Shown one piece after another: positions 1 to 6,014 of a stretch of DNA of 20,338 nucleotides (its first letter is position 1; each line of letters starts with the position of its first letter). The DNA lies in contig CAAETU010000038.1 of NCBI GenBank assembly GCA_900759045.1, positions 1 to 20,338 of the forward strand. The letters run 5' to 3'. A program made the position numbers and the translations under genes. Under the pieces are notes generated by a model. That model did no database searches, had not been told where the DNA came from, and was given only the letters and a program-made list of their open reading frames with translations. This stretch comes from an uncultured Collinsella sp. (GTDB lineage: Bacteria > Actinomycetota > Coriobacteriia > Coriobacteriales > Coriobacteriaceae).

Positions 1-15
1 CGTCGACTTCTTCAT
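1..15 (-). CDS. Start of an unidentified gene, cut by the window edge
   Basis: An ATG at position 15, reading leftward, opens MKKST before the sequence ends. It is preceded by a good ribosome binding site (AAGGGAG, about seven bases before the ATG) and by a plausible promoter at 103-131. A Lys-Lys start after Met is common in secreted or membrane proteins, but five codons cannot identify a product. The start call rests only on the binding site and promoter. Confidence 0.5.
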
Positions 16-76
16 GTTGCTTCTCCCTTTTGCCGCATTGGACGCGGCACGGTGCCTCAGCACCCGAGTAAACAAG

Positions 77-90
77 TTTGCTCGAGCACA
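77..90. promoter_or_regulatory. Possible operator TTTGCTCGAGCACA
   Basis: The perfect palindrome TGCTCGAGCA (79-88) lies between the promoter at 103-131 and the start codon at 15. The half-site TTTGCTC recurs in the AT-rich region upstream of the pilus operon (13185-13191 and 13290-13296). A DNA-binding site is inferred from symmetry, position and recurrence only. Confidence 0.25.
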
Positions 91-102
91 CTTTTGGAAA
101 AT

Positions 103-131
103 AGTTTAGTTTATCTAACTATTAAGGTCAA
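103..131 (-). promoter_or_regulatory. Probable promoter of the left-edge gene
   Basis: Read on the minus strand, TTGACC (131-126) and TAAACT (108-103) are separated by 17 bases, close to a housekeeping sigma factor promoter. The surrounding sequence is AT-rich compared with its neighbours. A direct repeat, GTTAACC-TTT-GTTGACC (142-126), overlaps the -35 box and could be a regulator site. Confidence 0.5.
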
Positions 132-200
132 CAAAGGTTAACTTTTTGGAAATCTTGGGGCGCGATGTAACCAAGGGGACCGCCCCTGCACCCCATCCAC

Positions 201-231
201 AAAAAATGAGGACGCCAACAGCACCCTCATT
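201..231 (-). terminator. Intrinsic terminator, distal one after gatB
   Basis: On the minus strand a stem AATGAGG/CCTCATT, extended inward by GC and wobble pairs to a five-base loop, is followed directly by six T residues (206-201). This is a textbook rho-independent terminator. It would stop transcripts from the gatCAB side before they reach the left-edge gene. Confidence 0.7.
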
Positions 232-238
232 CACCAAA

Positions 239-279
239 TTCCATTCAGCCCACCTGACCCGAACGGCCGAGTCGTCACG
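239..279. repeat. 41-base direct repeat, copy 1
   Basis: The block starting TTCCATTCAGCCCACC and ending GAGTCGTCACG is identical to 371-411, at an offset of 132 bases. On the minus strand it lies just upstream of the terminator at 201-231. In copy 2 the same block lies just upstream of the hairpin at 336-363, so box plus hairpin is the duplicated unit. Confidence 0.85.
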
Positions 280-280
280 A

Positions 281-307
281 AACCCGGGAGCCCCGGCAGG
301 GCGGGTT
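281..307. repeat. GC-rich hairpin within the duplicated module
   Basis: AACCCG (281-286) pairs with CGGGTT (302-307), with an inner GCCC/GGGC stem. It occupies the place in copy 1 that the left arm of the 38-base inverted repeat occupies in copy 2. Confidence 0.45.
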
Positions 308-335
308 CTTCCTCAAAATGAGTTCCCTTCAAAAC

Positions 336-363
336 AATGGGCGCGCCAAACGGCGCGCCCATT
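336..363 (-). terminator. Strong hairpin, terminator-like, proximal to gatB
   Basis: AATGGGCGCGCC and GGCGCGCCCATT form a perfect 12-base stem around a four-base loop. On the minus strand the stem is followed by GTTTTG, a modest T run. Position and form match the terminator at 201-231, so this is probably a second, tandem terminator in the duplicated module. Confidence 0.6.
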
Positions 364-370
364 CACTCTA

Positions 371-411
371 TTCCATTCAGCCCACCTGACCCGAACGGCC
401 GAGTCGTCACG
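371..411. repeat. 41-base direct repeat, copy 2
   Basis: Identical to 239-279 over 41 bases. Its last base is the first base of the left arm of the long inverted repeat at 411-546. It is non-coding in context, lying after the gatB stop codon, and I do not recognise it as a known RNA family. Confidence 0.85.
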
Positions 412-546
412 GAACCGAGGGGCCGGGCGCAGGGCCTTGCCTCTCAATGAGTTCCGCACGAACAGGAGGCGCCAGTGGCGCCTCCGTCGTGAGTCAGGAC
501 TGTCCGAAATTGAGAGGCAAGGCCCTGCGCCCGGCCCCTCGGTTCC
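411..546. repeat. Perfect 38-base inverted repeat enclosing a hairpin, next to the gatB stop
   Basis: The arms at 411-448 and 509-546 are exact reverse complements over 38 bases, starting GGAACCGAGGGGCCGGGCGC on the left. The 60-base interior holds a second perfect hairpin, GGAGGCGCC-AGT-GGCGCCTCC (465-485). The right arm begins three bases after the gatB TAA, so a gatB transcript would fold into a very stable long stem at once. No T run follows, so it is not a classic terminator. It may protect the mRNA 3' end or be a mobile inverted repeat. Confidence 0.85.
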
Positions 547-549
547 CGT

Positions 550-2226
550 TTACGAGAGCGACGTTCTCAGCAACTCGTTGAAGAGCTTCGGGTTGCCCTT
601 GCCGCGGCTCGCCTTCATGCACTGGCCCACCAAAAAGCCGATGACCTTCTGGTTGCCGTCACGATACTGCTGCGCCTGATCGGCACAGTTAGCCAGCACC
701 TCGTCCACGATCGGCTGCAACGCGCCGGCATCGCTCACCTGACGCATGCCGCGCTCGTCGACGATCTTGTTGGGGTCGTCACCGGTCTGGGCCATGGCCT
801 CAAAGACCTCGTGAGCCTGGTTGGAGCTGATGGCATCGGTCGCCAGCAGCTTGGCAAGGGCTGCCACCTGAGCCGGTGCAATACCGGACTCGGCGAGCGA
901 CACGCCCGCGCCCTTAAGGTAGGCGATCATCTCGTTCACCAGCAAATTTGCGACCGTCTGAGCCTCCTTGCCAGCCATACCGGCAGCGGCGGCCTCAAAG
1001 AACTCGGCAAACTCCGGGTCGCCGGCGATCTGCTCGGCGTCCGCCGCCTTAATGCCAAAGTCGGCCTCAAAACGGGCGCGCTTGGCATCGGGCAGCTCGG
1101 GGATCTCGCCACGGCAACGGTCGATGAACTCGTCGTCCAGATCGAACGGCGCCAGATCGGGGTCGGGGAACAGGCGATAGTCGTCGGCCGTTTCCTTCAC
1201 ACGCATGACCACGGTGCGCTTGCGGCTGGGCTCCCAGTGGCGGGTCTCCTGATAAATGATGCCGCCCTCCTCGAGCACCTCGGCCTGGCGGCAAATCTCG
1301 TAGGCAAGGCCGTCATGCAGGCTCTTAAACGAGTTGAGGTTCTTGAGCTCGGTCTTGGTGCCCAGCTTGGTCTCGCCACGGCGACGCAGCGACACGTTGC
1401 CGTCGCAGCGCATGGAACCCTTCTCCATGGAGCAATCCGAAATGCCCAGCGTCACAAAGATGCGACGGAGCTTCTCCATAAACAGGCGAGCCTCCTCGGG
1501 CGTACGCAAGTCGGGCTCGGTCACGAGCTCAATCAAAGGCGTGCCGCAGCGGTTGTAGTCGACGAGCGACTCGGCCGCGGCGGTAATGCGGCCCTCGGCA
1601 CCGCCCACGTGCACCATCTTGGCTGCGTCCTCCTCCATGTGGATGCGCAGGATGCGGATGGGCACCGTGTAGGAACCGTCCTCGCGACGCTCGGGCATCT
1701 GCAGGTTGGACGCGTCGTAGCTGGCCAGGTGGCCGGCACGTTGATTGCCCTCGCGCATGGTCGACGTCATAGACGTGGACAGGCCCTCGGCGTTGGCCGA
1801 AGCGCTCGCCAGGCTCTGGGCCTCGGCCTCGCCAAATGCGCAGTCGGGGCGCTCGGCGGCACCGCGACCGGTCACGTCCAGGTCCAGGTGGCCGTACATG
1901 GCAAAGGCAACCGGACCTTGCGTGGTCTGGAAGTTCTTGGCCATATCGGGATAGAAGTAGTGCTTGCGGTAGAACATCGAGTGGCGCTGAATCTCGCAGT
2001 TGGTGGCGAGACCGGCCTTGACAATGCTCTCGATGGCGCGCTTGTTGGGCACCGGCAGGGCGCCGGGCAGGCCCAGGCACACCGGGCACACGTTGGCGTT
2101 GGGCTCGTCATCGTGGCTGAGCTTGCAGTTGCAGAACATCTTGGTATCGAGTGCGGTGAGCTCGGTATGGATCTCCAGGCCGATCACGGCCTCCCAATCC
2201 TGCAGGACCTCGGAAAGCTCCTTCAT
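550..2226 (-). CDS. gatB: Aspartyl/glutamyl-tRNA amidotransferase subunit B
   Basis: GatB is the subunit of GatCAB that binds mischarged Glu-tRNA(Gln) or Asp-tRNA(Asn) and activates the side chain with ATP before ammonia from GatA converts it to Gln or Asn. The 558-residue protein begins with the family hallmark VIGLEIHTEL (residues 14-23) and has the Cys cluster FCNC...CPVC (C32, C34, C47, C50) and RIHMEEDAAK (194-203). The C-terminal part is the helical tRNA-binding YqeY-like domain. It is longer than the usual 475-480 residues because about 65 extra residues lie between DLDV (115-118) and RIHMEED. The ATG overlaps the gatA stop (TAATG), with GGGAGG upstream, indicating coupled translation. 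The assignment is secure. Confidence 0.97.
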   Translation of the reverse strand: MKELSEVLQDWEAVIGLEIHTELTALDTKMFCNCKLSHDDEPNANVCPVCLGLPGALPVPNKRAIESIVKAGLATNCEIQRHSMFYRKHYFYPDMAKNFQTTQGPVAFAMYGHLDLDVTGRGAAERPDCAFGEAEAQSLASASANAEGLSTSMTSTMREGNQRAGHLASYDASNLQMPERREDGSYTVPIRILRIHMEEDAAKMVHVGGAEGRITAAAESLVDYNRCGTPLIELVTEPDLRTPEEARLFMEKLRRIFVTLGISDCSMEKGSMRCDGNVSLRRRGETKLGTKTELKNLNSFKSLHDGLAYEICRQAEVLEEGGIIYQETRHWEPSRKRTVVMRVKETADDYRLFPDPDLAPFDLDDEFIDRCRGEIPELPDAKRARFEADFGIKAADAEQIAGDPEFAEFFEAAAAGMAGKEAQTVANLLVNEMIAYLKGAGVSLAESGIAPAQVAALAKLLATDAISSNQAHEVFEAMAQTGDDPNKIVDERGMRQVSDAGALQPIVDEVLANCADQAQQYRDGNQKVIGFLVGQCMKASRGKGNPKLFNELLRTSLS

Positions 2227-3740
2227 TACAGCTCGCCTCCCTTCCCGGCAAAATCGGGCGCGACGGAAAGCGCGGGCGCACCCGTAGCGGCATCGGCAAA
2301 GCCGCGCTCCAGGGCGCGGGCAAACATAAGCAGCTGACGGTCCTTAAAGGCCGGACCAACCAGCTGGGCAGAAACGGGCAGCTGAGTATCCTCGCCCAGG
2401 CCCAGCGGCACCGAGATGCCACCGTTGCCGCAGATGTTGAGCGAAATGGTGTACAGGTCGGAAAGGTACATCTGCGTGGGGTCGCTGATCTCGCCAAACT
2501 TAAAGGCCGTGCGCGGCGAGGCGGGCATGAGGATGGTGTCCACCTTGGCATACGCGGCATCGTAGTCCTGCGTAATGAGCGTGCGGGCCTTCTGCGCGGC
2601 GTAGTAGTACTTGTCGTACACGCCCGAGCTCAGCAGATAGGCGCCGAGCATCTGACGGCGCTTGGCCTCGGCGCCAAAGCCGTGGGCGCGCGAAAGCGAG
2701 CTCTGGTCGGACAAGTTGGCGCAGCCCTCCTCCTGGTAGCCGTAGCGAATGCCGTCGAAGCGGGCCAGGTTGGAGAATGCCTCGGCCGGGCCGATAACGT
2801 AGTAGGCGGCGATGGCGGCGTCCAGGTGCGGCAGGTCGACCTCGACCAGCTCGGCACCCTGGTTCTGCAGCTCCTGGGCGGCGCGCTGAACAGCGGCCTT
2901 GACCTCGGGCGTCAGGCCCTCGGCCTCCATGAACGCGGGGATAATGCCCACGCGCTTGCCCTCGATGCTGTCGTTGAGGTGCTCGGTAAAGTCGACGGCG
3001 CAATCCTGGCTGGTGCAGTCGTACGAATCATGGCCCGCGCCGGTAAGCGCGTTCATGGCCAGCGCGACATCCTCGACCGTGCGGCCGAAGGGCCCCACCT
3101 GGTCGAGCGACGAGCCAAAGGCAACCACGCCGTAACGGCTCACGGCGCCATACGTAGGCTTAAAGCCCACCACGCCGCAGAGCGCCGCCGGCTGGCGGAT
3201 GGAGCCGCCGGTGTCCGATCCCAGCGAGAGCGCGACCTCGCCCGCGGCGACGGCGGCAGCAGAGCCGCCCGAAGAGCCGCCGGGCACGCGCTCGGTATCC
3301 CAGGGGTTGTTGGTGCGGTGGAAGGCCGAGCTCTCGGTAGAGCTACCAAAGGCAAACTCGTCCATGTTGGCCTTGCCCATGGGCAGGCAGCCGGCATCGA
3401 GCATGCGCTGGACGCAGGTGGCGGTGTAGACGCTCTGGTAGTTCTCGAGCATGCGGGAAGCGCAGGTGGTGCGCGTGCCCACAAGATTCATGTTGTCCTT
3501 GATGGCCAGCGGCACGCCCGCAAGCGGGGGCAGCGGCTTGCCTGCGGCACGGTCGGCATCCACGCGCGCGGCGGCCTCGAGCGCAAGTTCGGGCGACACC
3601 TGCAGGAATGCCTGGACCCCGCCCTCGCGTGCCTCGATGGCGGCAAGGGAGGCCTGGGCCACCTCGGTAGCGGTAAAGTCGCCGGCGGCAACGCCCGCGG
3701 CAATCTGGGCGGCGGTAAGGGAATCGAAGCTCTGCGCCAT
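2226..3740 (-). CDS. gatA: Aspartyl/glutamyl-tRNA amidotransferase subunit A
   Basis: GatA is the glutaminase of GatCAB: it hydrolyses glutamine and passes ammonia through a tunnel to GatB. The 504-residue protein is an amidase-signature enzyme. It shows the Ser-cisSer-Lys triad as K81 (PLAIKDN), S156 (PGGSSGGSAAA) and S180 (GSDTGGSIRQPA), spaced as in characterised GatA proteins. Downstream FKPTYGAVSRYGV and SLDQVGP are typical. The start overlaps the gatC stop as TAATG and the end overlaps gatB in the same way, so the three subunits are probably made in coordinated amounts. A G-rich binding site (GGGGGAG) lies in the end of gatC. No defect is visible. Confidence 0.98.
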   Translation of the reverse strand: MAQSFDSLTAAQIAAGVAAGDFTATEVAQASLAAIEAREGGVQAFLQVSPELALEAAARVDADRAAGKPLPPLAGVPLAIKDNMNLVGTRTTCASRMLENYQSVYTATCVQRMLDAGCLPMGKANMDEFAFGSSTESSAFHRTNNPWDTERVPGGSSGGSAAAVAAGEVALSLGSDTGGSIRQPAALCGVVGFKPTYGAVSRYGVVAFGSSLDQVGPFGRTVEDVALAMNALTGAGHDSYDCTSQDCAVDFTEHLNDSIEGKRVGIIPAFMEAEGLTPEVKAAVQRAAQELQNQGAELVEVDLPHLDAAIAAYYVIGPAEAFSNLARFDGIRYGYQEEGCANLSDQSSLSRAHGFGAEAKRRQMLGAYLLSSGVYDKYYYAAQKARTLITQDYDAAYAKVDTILMPASPRTAFKFGEISDPTQMYLSDLYTISLNICGNGGISVPLGLGEDTQLPVSAQLVGPAFKDRQLLMFARALERGFADAATGAPALSVAPDFAGKGGEL

Positions 3741-4051
3741 TACTCGCTCTCCCCCTCTCCCAAAATGGACGGCACGCGGAAGTAGCGGTCGCGCGCGCTG
3801 CCGGCGTTTTCCAGCGCGACGTCGAGCGGCAGATCGCGCTCGGGCTCGCGCAGGTCATCGCCCATCACGTTGGACAGGCTTCCGATGGGATGGAACGTGG
3901 GCTCCACGTCGGGCAAGTCATATTGCAAGACGGGCTCGAGCATCTGGACGGCGTCGTTCATGTAGGACGTCATCTGGGCGAGCTCGTCATCGGTCAGTGC
4001 GATCTTTGCGTACTCGGCGATGCCGCGCACGTCTTTCTCGCTGAGTGCCAT
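3740..4051 (-). CDS. gatC: Aspartyl/glutamyl-tRNA amidotransferase subunit C
   Basis: GatC is the small subunit that wraps around GatA and stabilises it against GatB. The 103-residue protein starts MALSEKDVRGIAEYAKIAL, the usual helical start of the family, and has DLPDVEPTFHP in the middle and a C-terminal LREPERD-like stretch. I chose the ATG at 4051 because AAGGGAG lies six bases before it. The in-frame ATG at 4069 would place that binding site inside the coding sequence. It is first in the gatC-gatA-gatB operon, overlapping gatA by one base. Confidence 0.95.
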   Translation of the reverse strand: MALSEKDVRGIAEYAKIALTDDELAQMTSYMNDAVQMLEPVLQYDLPDVEPTFHPIGSLSNVMGDDLREPERDLPLDVALENAGSARDRYFRVPSILGEGESE

Positions 4052-4086
4052 AGGCGCTCCCTTCCGCATAGCAGATAAACCGCTCT

Positions 4087-4115
4087 AGTATACAAGGCAA
4101 CGCCGCTTGGAGCAG
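4087..4115 (-). promoter_or_regulatory. Possible gatCAB promoter
   Basis: On the minus strand TATACT (4092-4087) is a good -10 box about 36 bases before the gatC start. The sequence 17 bases upstream is not a clear -35 box, so the call rests mainly on the -10 box and position. Confidence 0.4.
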
Positions 4116-4235
4116 GTGCTTTAGCCAAATGCAGCGAAAACGTAACGAGGGCGGCGGTTGACAGGCGGCGGGCTGGCGGTTCTGCAACGAAACCGCACCG
4201 TCCATAGCGAAAACCGTCTCGTCCGCAGCGAAAAG

Positions 4236-4292
4236 CATCACAACATTCGACGCTTTTCGCCAAAATTGAGATTTTCATCGAATGTTGTGATG
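4236..4292. repeat. Family A palindrome, copy A1 (forward core)
   Basis: CATCACAACATTCGA (4236-4250) and its exact reverse complement (4278-4292) flank the core CGCTTTTCGCCAAAATTGAG plus ATTTTCA. The right side continues GTTT as in the other copies, but the left side lacks the outer AACC. It lies between the sortase 3' end and gatC. Confidence 0.85.
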
Positions 4293-4305
4293 GTTTGGAA
4301 GCCCC

Positions 4306-4342
4306 AACCACCACAAAGGCGCCTGTCCCCATTGTGGTGGTT
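4306..4342 (-). terminator. Family B hairpin, copy B1, after the sortase gene
   Basis: AACCACCACAA (4306-4316) pairs with TTGTGGTGGTT (4332-4342). It begins 12 bases after the sortase stop codon on the minus strand. No strong T run follows, so termination is inferred from position and from three further copies of the same hairpin. Confidence 0.55.
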
Positions 4343-4354
4343 CCGAACGATGTC

Positions 4355-5293
4355 TTATGCCGAGACCTTGGCCTTGCGGCGCTTGCGGACCGCGTGGATC
4401 ACGATGTCCAGCAGCAACAGCACAATGGCCACGACCACGATGAGCACGGCAAACTCGCGCTTGCCCCAGTGGCGGCCGGCCAGCGACTTTTGCTTGTCGA
4501 CGTCCTTCTTGCTGTACTTGGTGCGCACGCAGTGCACCAGCAGGCGATGGTCGTTCACGCCATAGGGCGTGCAGGTAACGAGCGTCACCTTGTCGGCGCC
4601 GGGCTCAATGGTCAGCGACTCCATCTCCTCGGGCAGCACGACCTCGGAGTCAACCATCTTGTAGGCGAGCGTCTTGTTCATGGTGTGCAGCAGCACCAGG
4701 TCGCCGGGCTCCAGCGAGTGGATGTCGTCGAACATGCTCAGGTTGCGCATGCCCGAGTGCGCGGTGAGCACGCAATGCGTCGAGGCGCCGCCCACCGGCA
4801 GGCTCGTGCCCTCCAGGTGGCCGACGCCCGCCATGAGGACCTCCTCGCTCGTGCCGTGGTAGATAGGCATGCTCACGTCGATGGAGGGGATTTCGACCCA
4901 GCTCATCATGGGGTCGCGGTCAAAGATAAGTTGCTGAGCGTAAGGCTCGATCTGGTCGGCGGGAAGCTCGGTGGCCTCGCCCGCCAGTTGCTCGTTATAG
5001 GAGCGCGCCTGCAGCAGGATGCGCTCACGCTCCTCGGCAGACAGCGCGTCCACGGTGCTGGACACCGTGCTAATCTGGTTGAACACGCCCGAGGCTTCAA
5101 GCCGGTCCAAGATCCACGGCCAGGTCATAAGGCCCACGCCAATAAGGATGATGACGATGGTGATGAGCCGGTCGGCCCAGCGCGGCAGTCGCCTGCGGCG
5201 GCGCTTAGGTTTTGGTTGAGGTTTGGGCTGAGGGCTTGAGCCGCCGTTGTCCGCGGCGTTATTGCTCTTCATATGTTTGGCGCCCTGCACCAT
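4355..5293 (-). CDS. Class C (pilus-polymerising) sortase
   Basis: This transpeptidase joins pilin subunits by cutting their LPXTG-type signals and linking them to a lysine of the next subunit at the outer face of the membrane. The 312 residues contain a Pro/Lys/Arg-rich cytoplasmic start, a membrane helix at about 43-60, and a sortase domain with H179 (LTAHSG), C241 (TLVTCTPYG) and R250 (DHRLLV). A second C-terminal membrane helix (about 281-300) is typical of class C enzymes. WVEIPSIDVSMPIYHG is also family-typical; DRDP at 125-128 may be the lid motif. The ATG at 5293 has GAGGAG nine bases upstream. It is the only sortase visible and follows the pilin genes, so they are its likely substrates. 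It appears to have its own promoter. Confidence 0.93.
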   Translation of the reverse strand: MVQGAKHMKSNNAADNGGSSPQPKPQPKPKRRRRRLPRWADRLITIVIILIGVGLMTWPWILDRLEASGVFNQISTVSSTVDALSAEERERILLQARSYNEQLAGEATELPADQIEPYAQQLIFDRDPMMSWVEIPSIDVSMPIYHGTSEEVLMAGVGHLEGTSLPVGGASTHCVLTAHSGMRNLSMFDDIHSLEPGDLVLLHTMNKTLAYKMVDSEVVLPEEMESLTIEPGADKVTLVTCTPYGVNDHRLLVHCVRTKYSKKDVDKQKSLAGRHWGKREFAVLIVVVAIVLLLLDIVIHAVRKRRKAKVSA

Positions 5294-5319
5294 CGCCGGT
5301 CACTCCTCTACAACTCAAG

Positions 5320-5337
5320 TTGTCTAAACAAATAATA
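5320..5337 (-). promoter_or_regulatory. Possible sortase promoter with operator-like near-palindrome
   Basis: On the minus strand TATTAT (5337-5332) is a plausible -10 box, followed directly by TGTTTAGACAA (5330-5320), about 27 bases before the sortase ATG. The same 11 bases occur in the apparent adhesin promoter (13132-13122). No good -35 box is visible. GC-rich inverted sequence (CTGCG/CGCAG, 5354-5371) lies upstream. Confidence 0.4.
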
Positions 5338-5422
5338 GCTGATTAGCGAGCTCCTGCGCTGCGCAACGCAGCCTGGCAACATTGCGCAGTGCAAGTATGG
5401 GCCCGCATTTGAGTTTTCAAAA

Positions 5423-5452
5423 TATCCCGAATCGGCTGGGCGATTCGGGATA
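5423..5452 (-). terminator. Intrinsic terminator after the small ORF
   Basis: TATCCCGAATCG and CGATTCGGGATA form a perfect 12-base stem with a six-base loop. On the minus strand it is followed by TTTTG. It would end transcripts of the 50-residue ORF before the sortase promoter. Confidence 0.7.
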
Positions 5453-5476
5453 CAATGGCAATAGAAAACGACACAT

Positions 5477-5554
5477 CCCGCGTAAGTGTTCGAAAGCGCG
5501 GGCGGCCTAGTTTTCTGGTTTTGTTAAATGCCCGGGCCTCTAACCCCGGGCATT
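5477..5554. repeat. Two hairpins between the small ORF and its terminator
   Basis: CCCGCG/CGCGGG (5477-5502) and AATGCCCGGG/CCCGGGCATT (5527-5554) are both perfect stems. The second ends two bases from the small ORF stop codon. On the plus strand it is followed by CTTATTT, so it could also end a rightward transcript. With the terminator at 5423-5452 this gives three hairpins in 130 bases; a small RNA is possible but not shown. Confidence 0.5.
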
Positions 5555-5555
5555 C

Positions 5556-5708
5556 TTATTTGCGCTTGTTGCAGCGCAAATGCCTTCTACCGTCCGCACC
5601 GCGCGTGCGCCTACGGACCTTAAACCGAACCTCATACGAGTCAAGAAACGCGATGACGAACGAGCCTACCGCCGCGAGGGCGGCGAGCGCGTTAAGGAAT
5701 TTCAGCAT
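5556..5708 (-). CDS. Small single-span membrane protein, 50 residues, unidentified
   Basis: A near-perfect binding site, GGAGGT, lies seven bases before the ATG at 5708, which is much stronger support than chance for so short a frame. The protein has one hydrophobic helix (MLKFLNALAALAAVGSFVIA, residues 1-20) followed by a very basic tail with RRRTRG and KRK. It lies between the terminator of the pilin gene and the sortase gene, in the same direction. I do not recognise the family. Its layout (short, one span, cationic tail) is shared by type I toxins and by small membrane regulators, and the sequence alone does not choose. A longer frame starting at 5786 lacks a binding site. The stem ATTTGCGCT/AGCGCAAAT (5558-5581) overlaps its last codons. 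Confidence 0.6.
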   Translation of the reverse strand: MLKFLNALAALAAVGSFVIAFLDSYEVRFKVRRRTRGADGRRHLRCNKRK

Positions 5709-6014
5709 TTGGGGACCTCCGATCGAGTCGTCGGCCGCCCGCGCACGGAATGCGTCGTAAGGGTATTTTACTGCGAGCACTCGCACTTACAGCTGGTAAA
5801 CGCAATATTTGCAAACATTTGTTCGCTAATCATACGCTCGATCATATGAGCGACGGCGCCCCGGCTGCGCTGTTCAAAAAGAACGGGGCAAACTCCAGTG
5901 CGGAGTCTGCCCCGAAAAGAGAATGGCAAAGCAAGAACGTCGATGGACGAGAAAAGTATCCGCAAGTCTCATGGCCATCACATCCCACCTGCCAAAGAGA
6001 TGGGTGAGCGAGAG
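5709..6014. other. Intergenic region between the small ORF and the first pilin gene
   Basis: It contains the pilin terminator (5874-5914) and a possible -10 box TATGAT (5834-5829, minus strand) for the small ORF, without a clear -35 box. A short inverted repeat CGCTC/GAGCG lies nearby. I see no gene. Confidence 0.55.
5874..5914 (-). terminator. Intrinsic terminator after the pilin operon
   Basis: CGGGGCA (5884-5890) pairs with TGCCCCG (5908-5914) and an inner ACTCC/GGAGT extends the stem. On the minus strand it is followed by TTCTTTTTG. It lies about 100 bases after the stop codon at 6015 and separates the pilin genes from the small ORF and the sortase gene. Confidence 0.85.

Larger units (their letters stand above)
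16..549. other. Structured intergenic region between gatB and the left-edge gene
   Basis: This 534-base stretch holds no convincing gene. The open frame on the plus strand at 146-679 runs through repeats and hairpins and into the end of gatB on the other strand, so I treat it as spurious. The part nearest the left gene carries its promoter. The rest (about 200-546) holds two terminator-like hairpins, a duplicated 41-base box and a very long inverted repeat, listed separately. Confidence 0.7.
4052..4354. other. Intergenic region between gatC and the sortase gene
   Basis: This stretch holds the presumed gat promoter, one family A palindrome (4236-4292) and one family B palindrome (4306-4342). 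Short open frames here coincide with these inverted repeats and lack binding sites, so no gene is called. Confidence 0.7.

Noticed and set aside
239..411. CRISPR array suggested by repeated boxes and hairpins
   Set aside because: Only two copies of the box are present, each followed by a terminator-like hairpin, with no regular spacers and no cas genes.
146..679. Plus-strand open frame of 177 codons at the left end
   Set aside because: It runs through the direct repeats, the hairpins and the end of gatB, has no binding site, and repeats its own peptide only because the DNA is duplicated.
811..2337. Long plus-strand frame (508 codons) opposite gatB
   Set aside because: It is the mirror of a GC-rich gene; gatB has full family motifs and the mirror product has none. 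The same holds for the long frames at 2682-3785, 4295-5239, 8496-9593, 13536-14660 and 16004-17572.
5477..5581. tRNA or a known structured RNA among the three hairpins before the sortase gene
   Set aside because: The stems do not fit a cloverleaf; there is no T-loop or acceptor pairing. They are better seen as terminators and palindromes.
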